Source: Chloroflexota bacterium (GTDB lineage: Bacteria; Chloroflexota; Dehalococcoidia; Lucifugimonadales; UBA826). From it: a DNA stretch of 19,042 nucleotides. Location of the stretch: contig PBDP01000004.1 in NCBI GenBank assembly GCA_002718095.1, positions 260,492 to 279,533 of the forward strand. The letters run 5' to 3'. Below are positions 1 through 7,215 of this stretch, piece by piece (the stretch's first letter is position 1; each line of letters opens with the position of its first letter). The position numbers and the translations under genes are program-made. Under the pieces are notes generated by a model, which saw only the letters and a program-made list of their open reading frames with translations, did not search any database and was not told the origin of the DNA.

Positions 1-647
1 GTTAATCCTTGGAAGCTAGCTCCATATCCTATACTCGTAGGGACTGCAATTATTGGAATATCTACGAGTCCTCCAATGACTGAAGGTAAGGCTCCTTCCA
101 TTCCTGCTACAGCTATTATTACTTTTGACTCTAGTAATAGATCTAGTTTGTCAAATAACCTATGGATTCCAGCGACCCCAACATCAGATATTTTATCGAC
201 CTTACATCCCATCATTTCTGCAGTAATAGCGGCTTCTGTTGCGACAGGTAAATCAGATGTTCCTGCACATGCTACTAATATACCAGGCATTTTTGGGATA
301 GGATTGTCAGCAGGTTTTTCAATAGTTATTATTCTGGCGTGTTCGTCATATTTTGCATCTGAAAATATTTTCAGAACGTCTTCAAAAGCTTTATGTTCAG
401 CTCTTGTGACGATTACTTTTGTTGATCTGTTCATTATAGATTTGCAAATTTGAGCGATCTGATCAGGTGTTTTACCTTGACCGAAAACTACTTCGGGAAA
501 CCCTTGTCTAATTGCTCTATGATGGTCGACTTTTGCAAATCCAAGATCTTCAAATGGCAGGCGTTTTAACTCTTGGATACCTTCATTTATATTTACGGAT
601 CCTGATTTTATATCTTCTAATAATTTGCGTATATTGTTCTCTTCTAT
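1..647 (-). CDS. larB: LarB, nickel-pincer cofactor biosynthesis (AIR-carboxylase-like), 3' end outside window
   Basis: Seen: reverse-strand translation gives a continuous protein starting IEENNIRKLLEDIKSG, followed by LPFEDLGFAKVDHHRAIRQG and FPEVVFG, then CAGTSDLPVA, DVGVAGIHRL, VAGMEGALPSV and, at the window edge, PTSIGYGASFQGL. These blocks are characteristic of LarB, which has a PurE/AIR-carboxylase-type fold. Known: LarB carboxylates nicotinic acid adenine dinucleotide and hydrolyses it to the dicarboxylic mononucleotide, the first step toward the nickel-pincer cofactor used by lactate racemase and related LarA enzymes; it is cytoplasmic. The last part of the gene is off the left edge. 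Start: a strong AAGGAG (655-660) stands 7 nt before an ATA codon (645-647) and 1 nt before an ATT (651-653); no ATG, GTG or TTG is close. The nearest conventional in-frame start upstream is a TTG at 696-698, which has no comparable ribosome site. I chose ATA from spacing. Family call is sure; start is not. Confidence 0.88.
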   Translation of the reverse strand, partial: MEENNIRKLLEDIKSGSVNINEGIQELKRLPFEDLGFAKVDHHRAIRQGFPEVVFGQGKTPDQIAQICKSIMNRSTKVIVTRAEHKAFEDVLKIFSDAKYDEHARIITIEKPADNPIPKMPGILVACAGTSDLPVATEAAITAEMMGCKVDKISDVGVAGIHRLFDKLDLLLESKVIIAVAGMEGALPSVIGGLVDIPIIAVPTSIGYGASFQGL

Positions 648-654
648 GGTAATT

Positions 655-660
655 CTCCTT
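655..660 (-). promoter_or_regulatory. Shine-Dalgarno of larB pointing at a non-ATG start
   Basis: AAGGAG on the minus strand, a full match to the anti-SD CCTCC of the 16S gene in this window. It lies 7 nt before ATA (647-645), in frame with the LarB reading frame, which suggests initiation at a rare codon, either ATA or the closer ATT. Confidence 0.5.
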
Positions 661-778
661 ACTCGACGATATATGATACGGATTACAAATAGTATCAAAA
701 TTATTACATAACTAGATTTATTTTGTTTAAAAATTTAATATATATGCTTGGGTCTGATATTATTTAACATATTTTTAT

Positions 779-853
779 CGGGGTGTGGCGCAGCGGTAGC
801 GCACTCGCTTTGGGAGCGAGGGGCCGTCAGTTCGATCCTGACCACCCCGACCA
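779..853 (+). tRNA. tRNA-Pro (anticodon TGG), CCA encoded
   Basis: The 7-bp acceptor stem CGGGGTG (779-785) pairs perfectly with CACCCCG (843-849), followed by discriminator A850 and an encoded CCA (851-853). The anticodon arm is CTCGC (804-808), loop TTTGGGA (809-815), GCGAG (816-820), placing TGG at 811-813, which reads proline codons. The T loop TTCGATC is present. The gene stands alone between larB (divergent) and a repeat module, and a damaged second copy of its 3' half follows at 1049-1095. Confidence 0.96.
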
Positions 854-855
854 AG

Positions 856-954
856 ATTTTTAGCTATGAAATTCTCAATTTTATAGTCTTTAGATAAGAA
901 TCTATTTTAAAATTTGGGTACATTTTTGGGTACATTATGTTCATTTCCACGTTT
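856..954 (+). repeat. 99-bp tRNA-downstream module, copy A (att/arm-site-like)
   Basis: This block begins 2 nt after the CCA of tRNA-Pro and has the same length and about 84% identity (83 of 99 by eye) with 11093-11191, which begins 2 nt after the CCA of tRNA-Ala. Its most regular part is a direct repeat of period 12, GGGTACATTTTTGGGTACAT. Paired short direct repeats next to a tRNA 3' end are typical of arm-type sites bound by tyrosine recombinases. That function is inferred; no integrase gene is in the window. Confidence 0.7.
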
Positions 955-1048
955 TACCAGCTTAAACAATAGGTTTATATTTAATGTTATCTGATAACTT
1001 TTTGTGTGATTTAGGGCAATCTGGGACAGTAAAATAAATCACTTTCTT

Positions 1049-1095
1049 CGCCTTGGGAGTGAGGGCCGTCAGTTCGATTCTGACCGCCCCTGCCA
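1049..1095 (+). repeat. Decayed duplicate of the tRNA-Pro 3' half (att-like scar)
   Basis: These 47 bases align with tRNA-Pro 807-853 with a few substitutions and one missing base. Shared blocks include TTGGGAG, GGGCCGTCAGTTCGAT and the terminal CCA. There is no 5' half: no D arm, and no partner for the acceptor 3' strand. It is therefore not a tRNA gene. A repeated tRNA 3' half is what site-specific integration into a tRNA gene leaves at the far end of the insert. The following RNB gene stops at 1099, 4 nt away. Confidence 0.85.
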
Positions 1096-1098
1096 TTA

Positions 1099-2640
1099 TT
1101 ATTGTTGTAAGTATGTAAACTGGGCTGTTTTTTCCCACAAATCTACTCCGGACAGTTTGACAGTTACTTTCTGTCCTGCTTTTATTTTGTGAGTAAAAAT
1201 GCATTTGTTTCTATAAGGATAATTATTTAATTGAAAAGCAGTTCTCCTATCAGACCCATCTTCTAATGAAATTGCCTCCATTATTGTGTTGTCTTTTTCA
1301 ATATAACTTTCTTGCAAATATTTTAAAAACCAATATCTAGTGCGTGTTTTTTCTATCTGAGATAGATTTCTCATTTGAGTATCGACTGAATGACAGATTG
1401 CTGAAATTTCATCTTCTGAATAAGAAATGTTTCCGGTTTCCATGTAATTAATAATTTGTCGTTGAATGCATAGATCAGAATATCGTCTTAAAGGTGAACT
1501 TGCTTGTGTGTAAGCATTTACTCCTAATCCAAAATGCCAATCAGCAGATCTAGAATGCATAGAAGGTTGCAATATCCTACCTATCATGTAATTCCCTAAT
1601 ATTCCTTTGGGTAAATTGTTTAGTTCATCTGTGTCAGGTGGTTTTTGTGTTTTATATGATGCTGGTATTTGATGGTTTTTTAAAAATTCGGCTATTTTAC
1701 AATTGTAAGTAATCATTAGCTCTGCTATTAATAAACTTGAAGGACTATCTCTTTTTACTATCTCAACAGATACTTGTTCAGAAATATTTGGAATAATTCT
1801 CATTTCATCACGAGTTAATAGTTCAAAGGCCCCTGATTCATATCTTTGTTGCCTAGCCCATTCAGTTGTTTTTTGTATTTTTTTCATACTGTCATAAAGT
1901 TCGTGAATCTTATCTGAGAGTATCAAGTCAGACTCTTTATATGAAATAGATTTATTACTTTTTATTAATGTTCTTTGAAAAGACGAATCAATTATTTCGC
2001 CATCTTGATTTGTAGTTAATTTTAATGAAAGACATTTTTTAGGTTCATTTACATTTATGCTTCCAATTTCTTCTGATATTGAAATAGGTAACATAGGTAT
2101 TGTCCCCTCAGGTAAATATAGAGTTGAGCTTCTATTGAATGCTTCTTTGTCTAGGATGCTATCTTTTTCAATTAAACTAGAAACATCTGTTATGTGTATC
2201 CAGATGATATCTTCGGATAACGAGAATGCATCATCTCTGTCCTTAGTGCTTTCATTGTCAATTGTGTAAGTCTCAAGATCTGTTAGGTCTAATAAGTTTT
2301 TATTATTTAGAGGGGGCATTTCTTTTATTTCATCGAAAATATGTTTTTTAAATCTAATCGAGATATTGGATTTAGCTAGTTCTATAGGATAATCTAAGGA
2401 TAATTCCCCACAAGTAACTAATTTCTGAAATAGTTGTTTTTGTATTTCAGATCCATGAAAAGACCTGCTCTTCTTAAGCATACTCGAAACATATCCACTT
2501 CTAGAGTATTCTCGGCCTAGGATCGCAAAGTTTTTTATGTGATTAAATATATTAGATTCTAGTTCGTTTTGGGGAGTTACCGTAGTCTCATTGTGAATAG
2601 AATCTAATAACTGTTGCTCTATTTGTTCTTTCTCAATCAT
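1099..2640 (-). CDS. RNB-domain 3'-5' exoribonuclease (RNase II/R family, short form)
   Basis: A 513-residue cytoplasmic protein. The RNB active-site stretch TIDNESTKDRDDAFSL gives the four metal-binding aspartates at about 128, 134, 136 and 137, in the RNase II spacing. The C-terminal RNB block SSPLRRYSDLCIQRQ is at about 381-395. The last 60 or so residues (AGQKVTVKLSGVDLW) resemble an S1 OB-fold. The first 110 residues show no cold-shock domains; they look helical, as in the compact RNB enzymes of Deinococcus and cyanobacteria. RNase R is usually 700-800 residues and RNase II about 640, so this is a short form. Known role: hydrolytic processive degradation of RNA from the 3' end. No Shine-Dalgarno is visible, and the start lies 7 nt after the permease stop, so translation is probably coupled to the transporter operon. 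Exact subfamily is uncertain. Confidence 0.88.
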   Translation of the reverse strand: MIEKEQIEQQLLDSIHNETTVTPQNELESNIFNHIKNFAILGREYSRSGYVSSMLKKSRSFHGSEIQKQLFQKLVTCGELSLDYPIELAKSNISIRFKKHIFDEIKEMPPLNNKNLLDLTDLETYTIDNESTKDRDDAFSLSEDIIWIHITDVSSLIEKDSILDKEAFNRSSTLYLPEGTIPMLPISISEEIGSINVNEPKKCLSLKLTTNQDGEIIDSSFQRTLIKSNKSISYKESDLILSDKIHELYDSMKKIQKTTEWARQQRYESGAFELLTRDEMRIIPNISEQVSVEIVKRDSPSSLLIAELMITYNCKIAEFLKNHQIPASYKTQKPPDTDELNNLPKGILGNYMIGRILQPSMHSRSADWHFGLGVNAYTQASSPLRRYSDLCIQRQIINYMETGNISYSEDEISAICHSVDTQMRNLSQIEKTRTRYWFLKYLQESYIEKDNTIMEAISLEDGSDRRTAFQLNNYPYRNKCIFTHKIKAGQKVTVKLSGVDLWEKTAQFTYLQQ

Positions 2641-2647
2641 ATTGTGA

Positions 2648-3595
2648 TTATATAGTTCTTTTATCTATGTAACCTTGAGATATTCGATCAATAATAATTG
2701 CTAATATTACTATGGCAAATCCAGCTATTACAGCTTCTCCTTCTCGTAATTGACCCATAGCACGAAGAACTTCAGTTCCTAATCCTCCTGCCCCAACCAT
2801 CGCTGCTATTGTAGACATAGCTAAAGCCATCATCACCGTTTGGTTTATACCTGCCATAATTGTAGGAATAGCCATTGGGATTTGAATTTTTAAAAGTAGT
2901 TGCAAGTTATTAGATCCAAATGATTTACCAGCCTCAACTACAGATTCGTCAACTTGTCTTATTCCTAAATTAGTTAGTCTTATACAAGGTGGGATTGCGT
3001 ATAAAACGGTTGCTAGTATTGCGGCTACATTTCCTAATCCAAACAACATTATCCCAGGCACTAAATATACGAAGCTAGGCATAGTTTGCATTGCGTCTAG
3101 AATTGGTCTCATGACTGTATCGGCAACTTGGTTTTTAGAACCTAAAACTCCCAGTGGGATGCCTAGAATAATTGAAATCAATACGGCCACTATCATGATT
3201 GCTACAGTAACCATAGTAGGATCCCAAAGGTTAGATATCGCCAAAAGGCCTAACCCTATCACACACATGATGCCTACTTTATATGAGGCGATTTTCCAAG
3301 CGAGTAGGAAGATTGCCATCATTGTAATAGGCCAGGGAACCCAGACCAAGAAGGTCCTCATTTTGCCTAGTAAGTATTTTAAATTATCACTGATGTAGTC
3401 AAAAAACCAACCGTAATGTAAGATTGTCCATTCTATAGAATTATCAATACTTTTTTCAAGATGCTTACTTATATCTATTGGGAAATCAATAAAAAAGTCT
3501 AATTTTAAAAAGTGTATTAAGTATGAGTTCGCTAATAGGATTATTAATAGAGACACAAGTCCTAATATTGTAGAAGTATTTTTACCCAATTTCAT
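2648..3595 (-). CDS. proW: Glycine betaine/proline-type ABC transporter permease (ProW/OpuAB-like)
   Basis: A 315-residue inner-membrane protein with about seven hydrophobic segments: one at 10-30, then a hydrophilic stretch, then a cluster from about 88 to the end. The binding-protein-dependent permease (EAA-loop) motif is in VEAGKSFGSNNLQLLLKIQI at about 221-240, the site that docks on the ATPase. PTIMAGINQTVMMALAMSTI and GAGGLG are typical of the ProW/OpuAB family. It forms the channel for quaternary-amine solutes such as glycine betaine, proline betaine or choline; the substrate cannot be fixed from sequence. It sits 11 nt after the ATPase gene and 7 nt before the RNB gene. The ATG at 3595 has only a distant AAGGA, so coupling to the upstream gene is likely. 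Confidence 0.92.
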   Translation of the reverse strand: MKLGKNTSTILGLVSLLIILLANSYLIHFLKLDFFIDFPIDISKHLEKSIDNSIEWTILHYGWFFDYISDNLKYLLGKMRTFLVWVPWPITMMAIFLLAWKIASYKVGIMCVIGLGLLAISNLWDPTMVTVAIMIVAVLISIILGIPLGVLGSKNQVADTVMRPILDAMQTMPSFVYLVPGIMLFGLGNVAAILATVLYAIPPCIRLTNLGIRQVDESVVEAGKSFGSNNLQLLLKIQIPMAIPTIMAGINQTVMMALAMSTIAAMVGAGGLGTEVLRAMGQLREGEAVIAGFAIVILAIIIDRISQGYIDKRTI

Positions 3596-3606
3596 TGACG
3601 TGACAT

Positions 3607-4455
3607 TTATCCTTCTAAAGCTTGTAATTCATCTATTCTGTTGCTTGAAATTCCTTCAGTAAACTCAGATACAAAATCGTTTGCTGGAGTATTAATTATT
3701 TCCATAGGTGTTCCAAGTTGAATAATTTCACCGTCACGCATAATTGCAATTCTGTCTCCAACTGATACAGCTTCATCTAAATCATGAGTAATAAAAACCA
3801 TGGTTTTGTGGATTTCCTCTTGTAAAGTTGTTAATTCTTTTCTCATCTGACGGCGTATCAATGGGTCCAGTCCACTGAAAGGCTCATCCATTAACATTAT
3901 TTCAGGATTTACAGCTAAAGCCCTTGCTATCCCAACTCTTTGCTGCATTCCTCCACTTAGTTCGTCTATTCTTGATTCTCCCCATCCGTCTAAGCCTACG
4001 AGGTTAAGCATCTCTTCGGCTATTGCATGACGGGAATCCTTTTTAATGCCCCTGATTTCTAATCCAAATGCAGCATTGTCAATCACGTTTCTATGGGGTA
4101 ATAGCCCAAATTGTTGAAATACCATTGCTATTTTAGATCGACGGAAATCCCTTAATTCATTTTGGTCATATTTTATTATGTCTTTATTGTCAATTACGAT
4201 ACTGCCTGCCGTAGGGTCTATCAACCTTGTCAGGCATCTTACCAGAGTAGATTTTCCGCTTCCTGACAGACCCATCACAACGAAGGTTTCTCCTTTATCT
4301 ACAGAGAAGGAAACATCCCTCAATGCTGTAATTAGGTTGAGTTCAGATTGAATTTCTGATCGGCTTTTGGTTGAGTAAGAATCTTCAAAAACCTGATTAG
4401 GGTTTTTACCAAATACTTTCCAAAGATTTTTGACTTCAATATGTGTTTCTTTCAT
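3607..4455 (-). CDS. proV: Glycine betaine/proline-type ABC transporter ATPase (ProV/OpuAA-like, no CBS domains)
   Basis: A 282-residue ATPase. Walker A is GLSGSGKST (62-70), the Q-loop lies in MVFQQFGLLPH, the signature is LSGGMQQRV (166-174), Walker B is IMLMDEPFSGLD (186-197) and the H-loop histidine is in FITHD (His224). The N-terminal extension (NPNQVFEDS, then a Ser/Lys linker before the ABC core) is typical of ProV/OpuAA. The family often has 380-400 residues with two C-terminal CBS domains that sense ionic strength. This protein ends soon after the ABC core and lacks them, so osmosensing through CBS is not expected. It energises import through the adjacent permease. A strong hairpin (4478-4507) separates it from the binding-protein gene upstream. 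Confidence 0.94.
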   Translation of the reverse strand: MKETHIEVKNLWKVFGKNPNQVFEDSYSTKSRSEIQSELNLITALRDVSFSVDKGETFVVMGLSGSGKSTLVRCLTRLIDPTAGSIVIDNKDIIKYDQNELRDFRRSKIAMVFQQFGLLPHRNVIDNAAFGLEIRGIKKDSRHAIAEEMLNLVGLDGWGESRIDELSGGMQQRVGIARALAVNPEIMLMDEPFSGLDPLIRRQMRKELTTLQEEIHKTMVFITHDLDEAVSVGDRIAIMRDGEIIQLGTPMEIINTPANDFVSEFTEGISSNRIDELQALEG

Positions 4456-4477
4456 ATCTGTAATTTTGGTCTAGATG

Positions 4478-4507
4478 AAAAGGGGCGCAAATTTGCGCCC
4501 CTTTTTT
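4478..4507 (-). terminator. Intra-operon hairpin between binding-protein and ATPase genes
   Basis: A perfect dyad: GGGGCGC (4482-4488), AAATTT, GCGCCCC (4495-4501), extended by A/T pairs to 28 bp. On the minus strand, the transporter direction, it starts 5 nt after the binding-protein stop and is followed by TTTT. The longer T run (six) is on the plus strand. It could terminate part of the transcripts or protect the 3' end of the binding-protein mRNA, giving more binding protein than membrane subunits; this is inferred from position. Confidence 0.75.
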
Positions 4508-4512
4508 AGTAT

Positions 4513-5670
4513 TTATTCGCGCTCAAGAGCTACGGTAATATTTGCCAATATTTCTTCAGGCACCCAACTATGCCAATTGCTACTCTCTTTTAAGTAAGAA
4601 ATCGCAGTTGCCTCAAATGCTTCTTCAGCACTGCCATAATCATCAGCTATTTCAGCATAATTTCCTTCTGCTAATAATTGATTCTTAGCAGACCAATCCC
4701 ATTTTTGGAAAAATGGGATTAGATATGGAGCATCATCAATTAGCTCCGTATTCATAGCTATCATAATTTCTGCAGCAGGAAATGCGCATCCGTGTACTGG
4801 GTCGTTGTCTTTACACTCAGAAGGAGCTGGTTGCTCTAGGTCAACAATCTTACCGTCAGCATACCCAAGGTCAGACATCAAAGCAGTTGGTCCCCAATAA
4901 TAGAAAAGGATAGGATCTTTCTTTGTAAAAGCTCCTTCGATAGCAGCAGCTAGTGCTCCTGCAGTTCCAGGGTCTCTAAATTCAATGTGGTCGCTTAGTC
5001 CCATATTAACAATTTGCCCGTCACCACTGTCATTACCTGTTTGAACCCCGCGACAGCCCCATCCAGACATACAGCCATAAAGAACAGCTTTACCATTACT
5101 ATCTGGCTCGGCAAAGATTGCCTTGTATTTCTCTTCTTTAAGGTCTTCAACGGAATCTAATTCAGGGTACTCTTCTTGGACATATGCTGGGATCAAAAAT
5201 GTACTTTGCCAGTTGTCTTCTAAGCTTTTTCCTACCGGAATAACTTCACCGGATTTAATCCCTTCATTCCATGCATCATTTTGATTGGGTAACCAGATTT
5301 CCATTGTAATATCAATGTCACCTTTTCGTAATCCTTGGAACAAGGGCACTGTTGCCCCTTCTATTTGGGATGTTTCGTGACCGTAACCTTTTTCAACGAT
5401 ATATCTAGCAACAGCATTTTGGATTAGAGCACTATTCCAATTTAATCCACCAAACACTATTTCTCGTTTTGGACCTTCTTCTGGGACTAATTCAACATAC
5501 TCGACAACTGGTACTTCAACTTTTACCTCATCTGTCACAATTTTTTCAACTTCAACTTCCTTTATAACCTCAACTTCCTTTATAACCTCAACTATTTCAG
5601 TTTCAGAAGAACAGGCAATAGCAAAAACTATCGATAGCCCTATTAATGTCATTAACGATGCATATTTCAT
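4513..5670 (-). CDS. proX: Glycine betaine/proline-type ABC transporter substrate-binding lipoprotein (ProX/OpuAC-like)
   Basis: A 385-residue lipoprotein. The signal peptide ends in the lipobox FAIAC, so Cys20 would be lipidated and the protein anchored outside the membrane. Residues 25-62 form a repetitive Val/Glu/Ile/Lys spacer (IVEVIKEVEVIKEVEVEKIV) of the kind common in Chloroflexota binding lipoproteins. The OpuAC domain starts near 70 with REIVFGGLNWNSALIQNAVA and continues with TMEIWLPNQNDAW; Trp78 and Trp126 are candidates for the aromatic cage that holds a quaternary amine. It would deliver ligand to the permease encoded downstream. A clear AAGGAG Shine-Dalgarno stands before the ATG at 5670. 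It is the first gene of the minus-strand operon, preceded by a hairpin-rich leader. Exact ligand is not determinable by reading. Confidence 0.93.
   Translation of the reverse strand: MKYASLMTLIGLSIVFAIACSSETEIVEVIKEVEVIKEVEVEKIVTDEVKVEVPVVEYVELVPEEGPKREIVFGGLNWNSALIQNAVARYIVEKGYGHETSQIEGATVPLFQGLRKGDIDITMEIWLPNQNDAWNEGIKSGEVIPVGKSLEDNWQSTFLIPAYVQEEYPELDSVEDLKEEKYKAIFAEPDSNGKAVLYGCMSGWGCRGVQTGNDSGDGQIVNMGLSDHIEFRDPGTAGALAAAIEGAFTKKDPILFYYWGPTALMSDLGYADGKIVDLEQPAPSECKDNDPVHGCAFPAAEIMIAMNTELIDDAPYLIPFFQKWDWSAKNQLLAEGNYAEIADDYGSAEEAFEATAISYLKESSNWHSWVPEEILANITVALERE
5553..5588 (-). repeat. Tandem 18-nt repeat inside proX (two units)
   Basis: The units 5553-5570 and 5571-5588 are identical. Each encodes one six-residue Val/Ile/Lys/Glu unit of the spacer behind the lipid anchor. 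The number of units may vary by replication slippage, changing spacer length in steps of six residues. Confidence 0.85.
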
Positions 5671-5770
5671 ATTTTTCTCCTTACATGTTTTGAACGTGTT
5701 CTTATGTGCCGAGGCTATTAGCTCGTCTAATTCAAAAATTTTTAGAGTTCATTTTTTGAAAATTGAGGAA

Positions 5771-5874
5771 TCAGAATTAATTCTGCTTTAGTCCTTGCCC
5801 GAAATCTTTAGAAATTTCGGATGGGGATACAAGAAAATGCTCATTGTGAGCTCAAAAGCGTCCTCAAGGGACGA
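5771..5874 (-). promoter_or_regulatory. Candidate structured 5' leader of the proX operon
   Basis: Read in the proX direction there are four consecutive hairpins within about 105 nt: CGTCC/GGACG (5860-5874), GCTCA/TGAGC (5838-5850), CCGAAAT/ATTTCGG (5799-5820) and the palindrome CAGAATTAATTCTG (5771-5784). They lie 100-200 nt before the proX start. I do not recognise a known riboswitch class. It may be a leader RNA, a small RNA on either strand, or chance. Confidence 0.35.
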
Positions 5875-6058
5875 ATAGAGATCTTTAAACCGATCAAGAT
5901 CAGCACATATAAAATTAAATTATTTACTCCCTTTAACTATCCACTCGGCTATGTGAATAAGTTTATAAAACATCTAGACTATAAATAAAATACAGTGCTT
6001 AGGTCAAGTTTTGAGTATTTGATTTACAGATTTACCCAACCTACAATCTTTATACTTG

Positions 6059-6092
6059 GCAGTATTTGATTATTTGCAGTATTTGATTATTT
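6059..6092 (+). repeat. 17-bp tandem duplication upstream of the M42 gene
   Basis: GCAGTATTTGATTATTT occurs twice without a gap (6059-6075, 6076-6092), and a partial third copy (GTATTTGATT) is at about 6013. It lies about 30-65 nt before the TTG start of the aminopeptidase, where a promoter would be, so it may duplicate a regulator site. Slippage is an equally simple origin. Confidence 0.8.
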
Positions 6093-6122
6093 AGAATCGG
6101 ACATATATAAAGGATAATTATT

Positions 6123-7214
6123 TTGGAAAGACCATTAGAAATATTGAAAGAATTGTCTCAATTTCCCGCTGTAGCTTTTCATGAAGCATTAGTTTCAAAT
6201 GGAATAAAAAATATTTTAAGAAATTCGAGAATTAATTTTATCGAAGATGACTTCGGAAACCTTATTGTTGAATTAAAGGGTTCTAATACTGAAATTCCAC
6301 CAATAGCTTTTGTTGCTCATATGGATCATCCTGGGTTTGAAGTTCAAACTATTTCAGATAATCAAGTAATAGCCTCTCCTCTAGGTGGGGTACCTTATTC
6401 ATCTATATCTAATGGTGCTGATTGTTTTGTACTCGATAATAATGGACAACGTATTTCTTGCACCTTAGTTCCAATACCAGATTCTTCAGATAGGATTGTT
6501 GAAGTTATTGATATTGACTCACTGAAACCAAAGACTCCTATCTTTTTTAATCTGGAAGATTTTTCTATAGAAGGTGATTTTATTTACATGAGAGCTTTAG
6601 ATGATTTGGCAGGATGTGCAGCTATTATTGCCGCCTTAGAAAATATTATGAATAATTCTTTAGAGAATACGGTGTATGCTGTATTTACTAGAGCTGAAGA
6701 AGTTGGTCTCATTGGGGCTAGGCTACTAGCTAAATCTAATATTCTTCGCTTGGATTCATTTGTTGTTTCTGTTGAAACTAGTTCTGTTGTTCCGGGTGTT
6801 GTACATAATATGGGTCCTGTTATCAGAACGGGAGATGCTTCATATACATTTGATTCGCAAGCTGAACAAATACTAATGATGTCTAGCAATAATATAAAAG
6901 ACGAATATCCAAATTTTAAATTTCAACGTCATTTGATGGACGCAGGATCATGTGAAGCAAGTGCATTTATGGCATATGGATACAGGTCGACAGGGATTGC
7001 CTTTCCTTTGGGTAATTGGCATAACGCAACTACTCGAATAAAAGATATTGATTCAGGGATTTCAAGTGAATATATTGGGGTTGATGATTTTTTAAATGGT
7101 GTTATTTTGATTCAAATGGCTATGGAATACGGAAGCACATGGGAACCAGATTACATTTCAAATAGGTATAAAGAAGTTGATGATATGCTTATAAAAAGAT
7201 TAAAAGAAGATTAA
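6123..7214 (+). CDS. M42-family metallo-aminopeptidase
   Basis: A 363-residue cytoplasmic protein with the M42 (FrvX/TET-type) two-metal centre: AHMDHPGF (His66, Asp68), RALDDLAG (Asp160 as bridging ligand), TRAEEVGLIGA (Glu192 as general base, Glu193), SVETS (Glu218, where many relatives have Asp) and GNWHNATT (His300). Length matches the family (about 340-370). Members remove N-terminal residues from peptides, often as dodecameric complexes; some annotated as endoglucanases are really peptidases. Peptide substrate preference cannot be read. The start is TTG at 6123, preceded by AAAGGA; no ATG fits better. It converges with the DinB-like gene, with one base between the stops. Upstream lies a tandem repeat at 6059-6092. 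Confidence 0.88.
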   Translation: MERPLEILKELSQFPAVAFHEALVSNGIKNILRNSRINFIEDDFGNLIVELKGSNTEIPPIAFVAHMDHPGFEVQTISDNQVIASPLGGVPYSSISNGADCFVLDNNGQRISCTLVPIPDSSDRIVEVIDIDSLKPKTPIFFNLEDFSIEGDFIYMRALDDLAGCAAIIAALENIMNNSLENTVYAVFTRAEEVGLIGARLLAKSNILRLDSFVVSVETSSVVPGVVHNMGPVIRTGDASYTFDSQAEQILMMSSNNIKDEYPNFKFQRHLMDAGSCEASAFMAYGYRSTGIAFPLGNWHNATTRIKDIDSGISSEYIGVDDFLNGVILIQMAMEYGSTWEPDYISNRYKEVDDMLIKRLKED

Positions 7215-7215
7215 T

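Larger units (their letters stand above)
5671..6122. other. 452-bp intergenic region between divergent proX and M42 genes
   Basis: No gene seen. The half next to proX contains a chain of short hairpins (5771-5874, separate entry). The half next to the aminopeptidase is very AT-rich and ends with a 17-bp tandem duplication (6059-6092). No promoter matches a consensus well enough to report. Confidence 0.6.

Noticed and set aside
76-453. A 125-residue plus-strand open frame
   Set aside because: It is antisense to larB, whose minus-strand translation matches a known family without interruption.
748-776. Promoter for tRNA-Pro
   Set aside because: TTGGGT/TATTTT spacing would start transcription inside the tRNA; no better pair is clear.
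1041-1095. Possible second tRNA gene
   Set aside because: Only a 3' half is present; there is no D arm or 5' acceptor strand, and the anticodon stem is damaged.
962-1204. An 80-residue minus-strand open frame
   Set aside because: It crosses the antisense of the tRNA-Pro fragment and overlaps the RNB gene; its AGAVRIELTALTPKAKK stretch is typical of antisense-tRNA translations.
5771-5874. Glycine, guanidine or SAM riboswitch
   Set aside because: None of the conserved core motifs of these classes was seen; only unspecific hairpins are present.
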